Source: Lachnospiraceae bacterium
Lineage (GTDB): Bacteria > Bacillota > Clostridia > Lachnospirales > Lachnospiraceae
DNA length: 64,000 nucleotides
Reading direction: 5' to 3'
NCBI GenBank assembly: GCA_017617545.1
Contig: JAFZVZ010000035.1
Span: 39,347-103,346, forward strand
Each line of letters begins with the position of its first letter. The first letter of the stretch is position 1. The position numbers were made by a program, and so were the translations under genes. This document shows, piece by piece, positions 9,801 through 17,886 of the stretch. A model generated the notes under the pieces. That model did not search any database, was not told where the DNA came from, and was given only the letters and a program-made list of their open reading frames with translations.

Positions 9801-10273
9801 TGCTCACGGGCATCACGACGAAGACGACCAAGAGCAATTCCATCATGGCGTTCCTCACGGTCGAGGACCTGGTTGGAACCGCGGAGGTTCTCGTGTTCCC
9901 GAAGGATTACGAGAAGAACCGGGCGAGGTTCGTTGCGGACAGCAAGATCTTCTTGATGGGACGCGCAAGCGTGGAGGAGGACAAACCGGCAAAGCTTCTG
10001 TTCTCGCGCATGTGCCTGTTCTCGGAGGTGCCGCGCAAGCTGTGGGTCCGCTACGACAATGTCGCGGCGTGCGAGGCGGATCTTGAGCACCTGACAGAGC
10101 TTGTCTCCGGCAGTGACGGCAAGGTGCCGGTAGCGGCGGTATGTGTCGCCGAGAAGGCGGTGCGGAGCCTTCCGCGCGGGATCATGATCGATCCCGAGGA
10201 CGGGACACTCGACCGTCTGAAGAAGGAATACGGAGAAGATCGGATCGCATTCACATACCAGAATGCATTTTGA
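6803..10273 (+). CDS. dnaE: DNA polymerase III subunit alpha (DnaE1)
   Basis: A 1156-residue replicative polymerase of the C family. In order: a PHP domain beginning HLHVHTEYSLLDG (residues 5-17), the polymerase core with GPGRGSGAGS (355-364) and the catalytic PDIDVDF (396-402), the helix-hairpin region near 820-900, and an OB fold (about 995-1040). The start is placed at ATG 6803 because the PHP motif is always N-terminal and an AAGGAAG site precedes it; 24 in-frame codons upstream overlap the promoter. The length is normal for DnaE1. In Firmicutes DnaE works beside PolC at the replication fork. Confidence 0.97.
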   Translation: MDFTHLHVHTEYSLLDGSGKIKEMVHRAKELGMDALAITDHGVMYGVIDFYRACLAEGIKPVIGCEVYVAQGSRFDKTGTVSEKRYYHMVLLAENDLGYKNLMKIVSKGFTEGFYYKPRVDYELLEKYHEGLIALSACLAGEIPSLIRMNLYEDAVDCAKKLQGIFGEDNFFLELQDHGIPDQKLVNQALLRMNKETGIPLVCTNDIHYVKADDWEAHDVLLCIQTQAKVQDEDRMRYEGGQYYMKSAEEMAALFPYAPEALANTKKISDRCHVEIEFGHYKLPVFEVPEGYTAYDYLEELCRAGLKERYPDNYEEHEERLMYELTTIRTMGFVDYFLIVWDFIRYAKEHDIPVGPGRGSGAGSIVAYSLKITDIDPIRYSLIFERFLNPERQTMPDIDVDFCYERRQEVIDYVVKRYGEDHVVQIVTFGTLQARGVIRDVGRAMDLPYARVDAVAKMVPMELGMNIKKALDVSKELSGVVASDAEIAKLIDYAKRLEGLPRHTSMHAAGVVIAPAPADDLVPLSRSADGTITTQYTMTTLEELGLLKMDFLGLRTLTVIKDAEDMVREEKPDFSIEKVSYDDPAVYDLLASGKTEGIFQLESAGMKAFMKELKPRCLEDVIAGISLYRPGPMDFIPKYIAGKDDQEHITYDCEQLRPILESTYGCIVYQEQVMQIVRDLAGYSFGRSDLVRRAMSKKKAEVMAKERQNFVFGNEEANVPGCVANGIPAEVANRIFDEMTDFASYAFNKSHAACYAVVAYRTAYLKRYYPAEFMAALMTSVIDNGDKVSGYIATLRPMGIQLLPPDINEGVAAFSVGRAEDGKKAIRYGLSAIRGLGTQVIDAIVRERESNGPFTSLTDFITRMNGREANKRTIENFIKAGAFDSLPGTRKQMMQAYAAIVDDTAADRKKQMTGQMSLFDFMNPEEKPTEVFPDCGEFSKEEMLNFEKEVLGIYVSGHPLEADYDLLQKQVTAQTIDFNLDEETGLPNVKDGATYIIGGLLTGITTKTTKSNSIMAFLTVEDLVGTAEVLVFPKDYEKNRARFVADSKIFLMGRASVEEDKPAKLLFSRMCLFSEVPRKLWVRYDNVAACEADLEHLTELVSGSDGKVPVAAVCVAEKAVRSLPRGIMIDPEDGTLDRLKKEYGEDRIAFTYQNAF

Positions 10274-10346
10274 CGGGCGTGAAGTCCGTATACCGGAGAT
10301 AGAACCGGAATAACACAGTACAGAAGTACAGAAGGAGAGTATCGGT

Positions 10347-11339
10347 ATGGGTCTGTTTAAGGGTAAGAAGGAGGAAGTCATGACGATCGGAGTTCTCACA
10401 AGCGGCGGCGACGCGCCGGGCATGAACGCTGCCGTGCGTGCGGTTGTGCGTACCGCGGTGCACGCGGGGATGAAGGTGAAGGGCATCCGCCGAGGGTACT
10501 CGGGACTTCTCGAGGAGGATTTCATTGATATGACGACCCGGAGCGTGGCGGACATCATCCAGAAGGGCGGTACGATCCTGTACACGGCTCGCTGCCCGGA
10601 GATGATGCATCCGGACGGTCCCGAGAAGGCGGCAAGCATCTGCCGTAAGAACGGAATCGACGCGCTCGTTGTCATCGGCGGCGACGGTTCGTACCGCGGC
10701 GCGCTGGAGATCTCCAAGCACGGGATCAACGTCGTGGCGGTTCCGGGAACCATTGATCTCGATGTCGCGAGCTCCGATTACACGATCGGTTTCGATACCG
10801 CGTTAAATACCGCCATGGACGCCATTGACCGTGTGCGTGACACGTCGGCGTCCCATGAGCGCTGCAGTATCATCGAGGTTATGGGCCGCAAGGCCGGCCA
10901 CATCGCCATGTGGTGCGGTATCGCCAACGGTGCAGAGGAAATCCTGATCCCCGAGCGCTACGATTACGAGGAGCAGGCGATCATCGACCGTATCGCCGAG
11001 CGCAAGAAGCTCGGCAAGAAATTACACATCATCATCAATGCGGAGGGCGTAGGCGATTCAAACGGTATGGCCAAGCGTATCGAGGCGGCAACCGGTCTTG
11101 AGACGCGCGCGACCATCATCGGTTACATTCAGAGAGGCGGAAGCCCGACCTGCCGTGACCGTGTGTTCGCGTCCGCGATGGGCGCTCACGCAGTTGATAT
11201 CATTCTCGCCGGCGCTTCGAATCGCGCGGTATGCTACCTGAAGGGCGAGTTCACCGACATGGATCTCGCTGAGGCGATCGCCATGAAGAAGGATATCGAC
11301 ACCTATTTGTGGGATATTTCCAGAAAGTTGTGCAGATAA
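10347..11339 (+). CDS. pfkA: ATP-dependent 6-phosphofructokinase
   Basis: A 330-residue cytoplasmic glycolytic enzyme that phosphorylates fructose 6-phosphate. Visible motifs are TIGVLTSGGDAPGMNA, GGDGS (111-115), PGTIDLD (133-139) and EVMGRKAGH. Gly after GGD and Gly in PGTID are the residues that mark ATP rather than pyrophosphate use. The usual TIDND reads TIDLD, with Leu138 for Asn and both Asp kept. Two starts are plausible: ATG 10347 (AAGGAG, nine bases) and ATG 10380 (GGAGG, five bases), which begins at the family's usual N-terminus. It lies 73 bases after dnaE. Confidence 0.95.
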   Translation: MGLFKGKKEEVMTIGVLTSGGDAPGMNAAVRAVVRTAVHAGMKVKGIRRGYSGLLEEDFIDMTTRSVADIIQKGGTILYTARCPEMMHPDGPEKAASICRKNGIDALVVIGGDGSYRGALEISKHGINVVAVPGTIDLDVASSDYTIGFDTALNTAMDAIDRVRDTSASHERCSIIEVMGRKAGHIAMWCGIANGAEEILIPERYDYEEQAIIDRIAERKKLGKKLHIIINAEGVGDSNGMAKRIEAATGLETRATIIGYIQRGGSPTCRDRVFASAMGAHAVDIILAGASNRAVCYLKGEFTDMDLAEAIAMKKDIDTYLWDISRKLCR

Positions 11340-11340
11340 T

Positions 11341-11862
11341 ATGTATTTTCCGAGTCATTACAAAAAGCATAAGGCAGTGGAACTGACGAAGCCTTATCTG
11401 AACGGGCAGAGCATCGGTGTGCTGAACGACATGCCATACGGTTTCCGGACCGTGGGCAATGTCGGATGCGGGCCGCTTGCTTTGTACAACGCGATGCGTT
11501 ACAAGGGGCTGGAGCCTGATTTTCCGAAGATCCTTCGGTATATGGAGCTTGCTGCGGCGCCGTTCGGGGCTGCGTTCGGAACGTTCCCGTTCAGCATGGG
11601 CTACTGCCTGCGTCATTTCGGTATTAAGAACAAGATGACGCTTTCGTATAAGAAACTGTCTTCGTCCGAAGCGTGCGTGATCGCGTACTGGACGAAGAGG
11701 CCGATCTTCGGCGGGGGACATTTCGTGTTCTGCGTAAGGCAGGAGGACGGAACGTATTTAGTTTACAACCGCTGGAGCAATGTGTCCGAGCCGCGCATCT
11801 GCAAGACGCTGCGCGAGGTCGTGAAGAAGCATTGCCTGATCGTGGGGTACATCCTGAAGTAG
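11341..11862 (+). CDS. C39-like papain-fold protein
   Basis: A 173-residue soluble protein. The segment NVGCGPLALYNAM resembles the nucleophile helix of C39/papain-like peptidases, and GGGHFVFCVRQEDGTYLVYN resembles the histidine strand, so a cysteine-peptidase-like fold is inferred. Neither a signal peptide nor an ABC transporter is present. The ATG is two bases after the pfkA stop and has no clear ribosome site, suggesting translational coupling. Whether it is an active peptidase is not shown by sequence alone. Confidence 0.6.
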   Translation: MYFPSHYKKHKAVELTKPYLNGQSIGVLNDMPYGFRTVGNVGCGPLALYNAMRYKGLEPDFPKILRYMELAAAPFGAAFGTFPFSMGYCLRHFGIKNKMTLSYKKLSSSEACVIAYWTKRPIFGGGHFVFCVRQEDGTYLVYNRWSNVSEPRICKTLREVVKKHCLIVGYILK

Positions 11863-11929
11863 CAGAAGGACGATCACAGTCACCGGTTTCGTTGACGGTA
11901 AGTTCGATTGCAGGTAACCGGGGGCGTTT

Positions 11930-13285
11930 ATGAAAAAAAGACACACACAGGTATGGATTGCGACGGTCTTGTCGGGGTTGGTACTGGCAGGACTGTTGCT
12001 TATGTTCGGGCTCGGTTTGTTCGACGGGAACAAGCCGGAGCCGGTTGAGCTGACACCGGGCGCGACCATGACGGTCAGCCCCGGCGCAGAGACAGCAACG
12101 CCGGCGGGGGAAGTGACACCGACCGGCGCGCAGACGACGCCGACTCAAGCGGGCTCATTGGCGCCGGAAGCAACACCGACGCAGGCAGGCGCGGCAACGC
12201 CTGAGGCGACACCGACGCCGGGCGGGAAGGACAACTCCGATGTCGTCAATCCGCAGCTGGAGACGGCGATCTACTGTCTGGATGTCGGCGAAGGGAGCAG
12301 CACGCTGTTCTGTTCCGGAACGACCGCGGTGCTGATCGACGGCGGCGACGCGTACACGTCCTCGTATGTCATCAGCTACCTCAAAAAGCTCGGCATCAAG
12401 CGACTGCAGCTTGTCGTGGCGACGCACTACGACAGCGATCACATCAGCGGCCTTGTCGGGGCGCTGTCGGCATTTGCCGTGGACGAGGTCTGGGGACCTG
12501 CGTACGAGGGAGACACGAAGACGTACGCCTCATTTGCCTCGATGATCAAGAGCAAGGAAGTGCCGTGGACATACCCGGAGGACGGGAGAACATTTTCCGC
12601 GGACGGATGCACTGTTACGGTGCTGGCATCCTCCGTGCCGGGGACAGTCCGGCAGAGCGGAGACGCAGCGGACGACGGTTCCGGGACGGGCGATCCGTCG
12701 GAGACCGGAGAGGACACCTCGCTTGCTCTTCGGGTGACACTTGACAACGTGAGTATACTTGTTATGGGCGACGCGGGCGCGGCAAGGGAGCGCGCGCTTG
12801 TAAAGAAGGGCGTCGTGGGGAAGAACGACATTTTCCTTGCGAACCACCACGGGAGCCGCTACTCCAACACCTCGGAGCTGTTGGGCGCGGCGCGGCCTGC
12901 GTATGCGGTGATCAGCGTGGGAGAGAACGATTACGGTCATCCCGCGAAGGATTGCATCGACCGCCTGGTCGAGTGCGGCGCGCTGATCTATCGGACCGAT
13001 GTGCAGGGGACCGTCATATTCGCGGTTGAGGGCGACGTGATCCGGCCGTACGCGTCGGCGCTTGAGGATCCGTACCAAAAGGACGAGAGCGGGATCAAGG
13101 CGCCGGAGGAGCTGCCGGAGGGCGTGACGTTTATTTTGAACGGCAACACGATGAAGTATCATTTGCCGGGATGCTCGAGCGTTGCGGGTCAGATGCACCG
13201 CAACTGGTATTATTTCTACGGAACCGCGGAGGCAGCGGAGGACATGGGCTATCAGCCGTGCGGCAACTGCCTCGGAAAGCATTGA
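11930..13285 (+). CDS. Membrane-anchored extracellular ComEC-like metallo-beta-lactamase-fold hydrolase
   Basis: A 451-residue protein with one N-terminal membrane helix (about 9-30), a long Thr/Pro/Ala linker (about 41-97), a metallo-beta-lactamase domain and a small Cys/His tail. The metal motif is T-HYDSDH (166-171), followed by EDTSLALRV, GDAG and NHHGS, the order seen in the ComEC/Rec2 C-terminal domain. The tail from about 405 (YHLPGC...MHRNW...GYQPCGNC) matches the Ada-like zinc module often attached to secreted nucleases. It probably hydrolyses nucleic acid or another phosphoester outside the cell. It is not the ComEC channel itself. Confidence 0.8.
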   Translation: MKKRHTQVWIATVLSGLVLAGLLLMFGLGLFDGNKPEPVELTPGATMTVSPGAETATPAGEVTPTGAQTTPTQAGSLAPEATPTQAGAATPEATPTPGGKDNSDVVNPQLETAIYCLDVGEGSSTLFCSGTTAVLIDGGDAYTSSYVISYLKKLGIKRLQLVVATHYDSDHISGLVGALSAFAVDEVWGPAYEGDTKTYASFASMIKSKEVPWTYPEDGRTFSADGCTVTVLASSVPGTVRQSGDAADDGSGTGDPSETGEDTSLALRVTLDNVSILVMGDAGAARERALVKKGVVGKNDIFLANHHGSRYSNTSELLGAARPAYAVISVGENDYGHPAKDCIDRLVECGALIYRTDVQGTVIFAVEGDVIRPYASALEDPYQKDESGIKAPEELPEGVTFILNGNTMKYHLPGCSSVAGQMHRNWYYFYGTAEAAEDMGYQPCGNCLGKH

Positions 13286-13316
13286 GATACGCCGGATGCG
13301 GCGACACGGAGGAAGT

Positions 13317-14060
13317 ATGGACGAGAATGAAGTAAAGGAATCGGAAGTGATGTCCGACGGGCTTGACGGCGAAGAGACCGGCGTTGAGCTTGCGGAGGAT
13401 TACGAAATCACCGAGGACGCGGAGACGGACGAGGAGGAATCGGAAGCTGAGGACGCGGAAGAGGCCGAGGACGCCGGCGAGGCGGAGAAACCTGCGCTCA
13501 AGGCGGACAACCGGAAGAAGAGCGAGGAAGAGCTGATGGCGGAAAATGAGGCCCGCTGCGACGAGGCGCTCACCACCGAAAAATTCTGCCTCACGTACAC
13601 GCTGCGGTTCAAGGACCTGGCAAAGTTTAACCTCCGGTATTCGCTGCTCGGACTGAGCAACTCGCTGTTCTGGCTTGTACTCATCTTAAGCATCGCGTAC
13701 CTGGTAACCTCCTGGACGACGCTCGGCGCGCAGAAGCGTGCGCTGATCATCGTGCTTCTGGTATTCCTTCTCTGGTACGTTCCGATCCGCGCGGTCATCA
13801 ACGCGGCGAAAAGCGCATCGTATCTGCAAAACCAGAGCACGCCGACAGAGTATCATGTCTGCGAGGAGGGATTTGTCATCTGCCAGGAGGGCGTGAGAGG
13901 ACTGCTCGAGTACTCGAAGATCAGCCGCCTGAAGGAGACGAAATCAACGTTGTACGCATATGTGTTCCGCAACAGCGGGTTCATTTTCCCGAAAGATGTC
14001 GTGGCGGAGCACTACGATGAGCTGAAGGCGCTTCTGTATGAGCGTGTCGGGAAGAAATGA
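13317..14060 (+). CDS. YcxB-like membrane protein with acidic N-terminus
   Basis: A 247-residue protein. Residues 1-80 are strongly acidic and disordered (runs of Glu, Asp and Ala), two membrane helices follow at about 116-158, and the C-terminal 75 residues (TEYHVCEEGFVICQEG... FIFPKDVV) match the YcxB-type domain. The start at 13317 is chosen for its GGAGG site five bases upstream; the open frame extends upstream only as overlap with the previous gene. The cellular role of YcxB proteins is unknown. Confidence 0.65.
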   Translation: MDENEVKESEVMSDGLDGEETGVELAEDYEITEDAETDEEESEAEDAEEAEDAGEAEKPALKADNRKKSEEELMAENEARCDEALTTEKFCLTYTLRFKDLAKFNLRYSLLGLSNSLFWLVLILSIAYLVTSWTTLGAQKRALIIVLLVFLLWYVPIRAVINAAKSASYLQNQSTPTEYHVCEEGFVICQEGVRGLLEYSKISRLKETKSTLYAYVFRNSGFIFPKDVVAEHYDELKALLYERVGKK

Positions 14061-14135
14061 TCCTTTGTGGTTGATTTTGGAAAAAAGTTAAGACCGGATC
14101 GCGGATGATCCGAAGGATATAGCTGGAGTTGGAAA

Positions 14136-14585
14136 ATGGTTGTTGAAAGTTTCAGTGCGGAGGAGACCTTTCACTACGGGCAGTTGCTCGGGGAGAGGGT
14201 GCCGGCGGGGTCGGTGATCTGCCTTAACGGCGATCTCGGTGTCGGCAAGACCGTGTTTGTCAAGGGAGTTGCGAAGGGACTGGGGATCACGGAGCCCGTG
14301 AGCAGCCCGACGTTCACGATCGTGCAGGAGTACCGTGAGGGGCGCGTTCCGCTGTTTCATTTTGATGTGTACCGGATCGACGATCCGGACGAGATGTATG
14401 AGATCGGCTACGAGGAGTATTTCTTCGGCGACGGTGTCTGCCTGATCGAGTGGGCGGACAGGATCCGGGAACTGATCCCGGAGGAGGCGACGCGGGTGAC
14501 GATCGAGAAGGATCTCGACCGCGGACTTTCGTACCGCCGGATAACGATGGAGTTTGGAGGCCAAAGTGAAAATTCTTGCGATTGA
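14136..14585 (+). CDS. tsaE: t6A biosynthesis ATPase TsaE
   Basis: A 149-residue P-loop ATPase with Walker A GDLGVGKT at residues 32-39, then SSPTFTIVQEY, FHFDVYRI and LIEWADRI, all typical of TsaE. It works with TsaB and TsaD to place threonylcarbamoyl on A37 of ANN-decoding tRNAs. It heads the cluster; its last 20 bases overlap tsaB. The ATG itself lies inside a GGAAAATG octamer, with GGAG just upstream. Confidence 0.95.
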   Translation: MVVESFSAEETFHYGQLLGERVPAGSVICLNGDLGVGKTVFVKGVAKGLGITEPVSSPTFTIVQEYREGRVPLFHFDVYRIDDPDEMYEIGYEEYFFGDGVCLIEWADRIRELIPEEATRVTIEKDLDRGLSYRRITMEFGGQSENSCD

Positions 14586-15273
14586 CAGTTCGGCACAGGT
14601 AGCGTCCGTTGCGGTCCTCTCGGACAACGCGGTGCTCGCGGAGTACTCCGTGGATTACCGCAAGACGCACTCGCAGACGCTGCTGCCGATGATCGATGAA
14701 GTGCTCCGCATGACGGAGACCGCGAAGGAGGACATCACCGCGATCGCCGTGGCGGCGGGCCCGGGATCCTTTACGGGACTTCGCATCGGTGCTGCGACGG
14801 TGAAGGGCCTTGCGATGGTCTGGAATGTTCCGATCATCCCGGTTTCCACGGTCGCGGGGCTCGCCTGCAACCTGGCGGGAACCGACGATCTTGTGTGTCC
14901 GCTGATGGATGCCAGACGCGGGCAGGTGTACACGGGAGTGTATGGTTTTGACGGTTCTACTATCGTAGAATACGTTCCGGACGCATGCATGACGATCGAT
15001 CCTTTGATCGAGAAGATCAACGCTCTCGGGCGGAAGGTGACATTTGTCGGAGACGCGCTTTCGGTGTTTCAGGAGAAGCTTAAGAGCAGTGTCACGGTGC
15101 CGTATTCACTCGCTCCGGTTCACCTCGCGAAGCAGAGCGCGGCGTCGGTCGGCTGGCTTGGGGTAAAGCTCCTTGCCGAGGGCCGGACGGTGAGCGCGGA
15201 GGAATTTGTCCCGACGTACCTGCGGATCTCGCAGGCGGAGAGGGAACGGGAGGAACGACTTGAAGGAAAATGA
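14566..15273 (+). CDS. tsaB: t6A biosynthesis protein TsaB
   Basis: A 235-residue ASKHA-fold protein that scaffolds TsaD and TsaE. It starts at GTG 14566 (MKILAIDSSAQVAS), five bases after GGAGG and at the conserved family N-terminus; a TTG four codons earlier has no such support. Motifs include GPGSFTGLRIG and DARRGQVY. It overlaps tsaE by 20 bases and rimI by 14, a strongly coupled arrangement. Confidence 0.95.
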   Translation: MKILAIDSSAQVASVAVLSDNAVLAEYSVDYRKTHSQTLLPMIDEVLRMTETAKEDITAIAVAAGPGSFTGLRIGAATVKGLAMVWNVPIIPVSTVAGLACNLAGTDDLVCPLMDARRGQVYTGVYGFDGSTIVEYVPDACMTIDPLIEKINALGRKVTFVGDALSVFQEKLKSSVTVPYSLAPVHLAKQSAASVGWLGVKLLAEGRTVSAEEFVPTYLRISQAEREREERLEGK

Positions 15274-15745
15274 CCGTACAACGGAAGTCACCGATGCTGC
15301 GTATGAAGTAGTTGCGGTCACGGACGGGGATATCGCGCAGATCGCGGAGCTCGAGAGAGAGTGTTTTTCCGATCCGTGGAGCGAACAGACGCTTCGGGAT
15401 TCGCTTGTCAATCCGCTGTACCGGTTTGTCACCGTGAAGGACGGAGAGCGCGTGCTCGGGTACGCGGGAATGTTCCTGACGATCCCCGAGGCGCAGATCG
15501 CCAATATCGCGGTAGCGCCCGACATGAGGCGGCAGGGCCTTGGACGTCTTCTGTTGCGGGGACTTGTGCGGGAGGCCGCGGAGGCCGGGGCAGAGGTTGC
15601 GTTCCTCGAGGTGCGCGAGCACAACGCGGGTGCGATCGCCCTCTATGAGCAGGAAGAATTTGTCCGTGTCGGGATGCGAAAGAACTACTACGACAATCCC
15701 GTGGAGAACGGATACGTATATATGCGCATGATCGAGCGCGAATAA
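15260..15745 (+). CDS. rimI: Ribosomal-protein alanine N-acetyltransferase RimI
   Basis: A 161-residue GNAT acetyltransferase with the acetyl-CoA loop RRQGLGRLLL and the C-terminal EVREHNAGAIALYE and Y.NPVENGYVYMR segments. RimI acetylates the N-terminus of ribosomal protein S18. The start is inferred as TTG 15260, six bases after GGGAGG inside the tsaB end; no ATG is available in the right place. The tsaB-rimI-tsaD order is common in Firmicutes. Confidence 0.92.
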   Translation: MKENDRTTEVTDAAYEVVAVTDGDIAQIAELERECFSDPWSEQTLRDSLVNPLYRFVTVKDGERVLGYAGMFLTIPEAQIANIAVAPDMRRQGLGRLLLRGLVREAAEAGAEVAFLEVREHNAGAIALYEQEEFVRVGMRKNYYDNPVENGYVYMRMIERE

Positions 15746-15776
15746 GTTCCGGAAACGGAACAGTGCGGAGGTAGTT

Positions 15777-16694
15777 ATGCTTGAGGTTTGTCTTCTGGGA
15801 ACGAGCGGAATGATGCCCCTTCCGGGGCGTTTTCTGTCGTCCTGCCTGACAAGATACAACGGGTTCGGTCTGCTGATCGATTGCGGCGAGGGAACGCAGG
15901 TTGCTCTTCGGAAGCGTGCGTTCAGCTGCCATGACATCGACATGATCCTGATCACGCACACGCACGGCGACCATGTGAGCGGTCTACCTGGTCTGTTGCT
16001 CTCCATGGGCAACGCGGACCGCACGGAGCCGGTGCTGATCGTCGGCCCGAAGGGAACCGAGTCGGTTGTGCGCTCCCTGTGCGTCATCGCGCCGGAGCTG
16101 CCGTTTGAGATCCGGTTTCAGGAACTGACGAAGCCGTTCGAGACGATCCCCTGCAGGGAATACACGATCGAGGCGTTTCGCGTAAGCCACAACATCGTAT
16201 GCTACGGCTACTCGATCGTCGTGCGCAGACAGGGGCGTTTCCAGCCGGAGAAGGCATCGGCCAACAACGTGCCGATGTCGATGTGGAACCGGCTGCAGAA
16301 GGGACAGATCATTGAGGAGAACGGGATCACCTACACGCCCGACATGATCTTAGGGCCGGAGCGCAAGGGTCTGAAATTCACATACTGCACCGACTCCCGT
16401 CCTACACCGTCCATCGTCGAGGCGGCGAAGGACGCCGACCTGTTCGTCTGCGAGGGGATGTACGGGGAACCGGGGTCGGAGAAGAAGGCGAGAGACCATC
16501 GGCACATGACATTTTACGAGGCCGCGAAGATGGCGAAGGAGGCCGGTGTGCGAGAAATGTGGCTCACACACTACAGCCCGTCGCTGGTGCATCCGGAGCA
16601 GTACGCGGACAATGTGAGAGAGATTTTCCGAAACACGGTGATCAGCCGCGACGGTCAGTTTGTCGACCTGATGTTTGAGGACAACGAAGAGTAA
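15777..16694 (+). CDS. rnz: Ribonuclease Z
   Basis: A 305-residue metallo-beta-lactamase-fold tRNA 3' endonuclease, beginning MLEVCLLGTSG and carrying the THTHGDHVSGLPGL zinc motif near residues 60-73. Later family features are CTDSRPT and the histidine motifs DHRHMT and LTHYSPS. It trims the 3' trailer of tRNA precursors in the cytoplasm. It is placed between rimI and tsaD, 31 and 21 bases away, so it is part of the same unit. The ribosome site GGAGG lies seven bases before ATG. Confidence 0.95.
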   Translation: MLEVCLLGTSGMMPLPGRFLSSCLTRYNGFGLLIDCGEGTQVALRKRAFSCHDIDMILITHTHGDHVSGLPGLLLSMGNADRTEPVLIVGPKGTESVVRSLCVIAPELPFEIRFQELTKPFETIPCREYTIEAFRVSHNIVCYGYSIVVRRQGRFQPEKASANNVPMSMWNRLQKGQIIEENGITYTPDMILGPERKGLKFTYCTDSRPTPSIVEAAKDADLFVCEGMYGEPGSEKKARDHRHMTFYEAAKMAKEAGVREMWLTHYSPSLVHPEQYADNVREIFRNTVISRDGQFVDLMFEDNEE

Positions 16695-16715
16695 CGGTTT
16701 TTGAAAGGGATTTGC

Positions 16716-17861
16716 ATGAAGCCTACATACATTCTGGCAATCGAATCATCCTGTGATGAGACGGCGGCAGCGGTCGTGCGCAACGGTCGCGAGGTGCTGT
16801 CGAACATCATCTCGTCGCAGATCGCGCTGCACACGCTGTACGGCGGTGTCGTGCCGGAGATTGCCTCGAGAAAACACATTGAGAAGATCAATCCCGTGAT
16901 CACGGAGGCGCTCGCGAAGGCGAACATGACGCTCGACGAGATCGATGCGATCGCGGTTACCTACGGCCCGGGCCTTGTCGGCTCGCTGCTTGTGGGAGTT
17001 GCCGAGGCGAAAGCCATCGCATACGCCGCGGGCAAGCCGCTGATCGGCGTGCACCACATTGAGGGCCACGTGTCGGCCAACTACATTTCTCATCCGGAGC
17101 TTGAGCCGCCGTTTTTGTGCCTTGTCGTCTCGGGCGGACACACGCACATCGTCATGGTCGAGGACTACGGCACGTACCGGATCATCGGCCGCACGCACGA
17201 CGACGCGGCAGGCGAGGCGTACGACAAGATCGCGCGCGCCATCGGTCTCGGCTATCCCGGCGGACCGAAGGTCGACGCTCTCTCGAAGCAGGGCGACCCG
17301 GAGGCCATCGCGTTCCCCAGAGCGCACATCGAGGACTGCCCGTACGACTTCAGTTTCAGCGGTTTGAAGTCGGCGGTTCTGAATTATATCAATATTGAGA
17401 AAATGAAGCTGCGCGACGCTGCGAAAAATGCGGCATCGGACGCGGGCGAGAGCACGGGCGCGGACGAATTCGTGCGCCACGGCGTTCCGACCGGCGGCGA
17501 TGCGGAAGGCACGGAGGCGTGCCCGGATACATTTTCCGACGGGATCACGAAGGCGGATCTCGCGGCTTCGTTCCAGGCGGCGGTCGTGGACGTATTGGTG
17601 ACGCGAACGATCGCGGCGGCGAAGGCAGAGGGTGTGACCACGGTTGCCATCGCGGGTGGTGTCGCCTCCAACTCGGCGCTTCGCAACCGCATGCGCGAGG
17701 TCGGCGAGGCGAACGGCATGAAGGTTCTCTATCCGGAGCCCGTGCTTTGCACCGACAACGCGGCGATGATCGGCGCGGCGGCGTACTACGAGTACCTGCG
17801 CGGCAATGTCGCGGATCTCACGCTCAACGCGGTTCCGGGACTGAAACTCGGAGAGAGATAA
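16716..17861 (+). CDS. tsaD: tRNA A37 threonylcarbamoyltransferase TsaD
   Basis: A 381-residue catalytic subunit of t6A synthesis. The start at 16716 gives [17 protein letters not shown], the family N-terminus; an ATG five codons earlier is less well placed. The iron-binding HIEGH lies at 114-118, with [17 protein letters not shown] and GGVASN further on. Unusual: between EKMKLRD and [10 protein letters not shown] (about residues 232-275) there is an Ala/Gly/Asp/Glu-rich insert of about 40 residues where typical family members have a short loop. Confidence 0.96.
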   Translation: MKPTYILAIESSCDETAAAVVRNGREVLSNIISSQIALHTLYGGVVPEIASRKHIEKINPVITEALAKANMTLDEIDAIAVTYGPGLVGSLLVGVAEAKAIAYAAGKPLIGVHHIEGHVSANYISHPELEPPFLCLVVSGGHTHIVMVEDYGTYRIIGRTHDDAAGEAYDKIARAIGLGYPGGPKVDALSKQGDPEAIAFPRAHIEDCPYDFSFSGLKSAVLNYINIEKMKLRDAAKNAASDAGESTGADEFVRHGVPTGGDAEGTEACPDTFSDGITKADLAASFQAAVVDVLVTRTIAAAKAEGVTTVAIAGGVASNSALRNRMREVGEANGMKVLYPEPVLCTDNAAMIGAAAYYEYLRGNVADLTLNAVPGLKLGER

Positions 17862-17886
17862 CATAATAAGAGTGGGAGAGTTGCTG

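Noticed and set aside
11930-13285. Annotation as ComEC competence channel
   Set aside because: The protein lacks the multi-helix channel and has one membrane anchor; only the hydrolase domain is shared.
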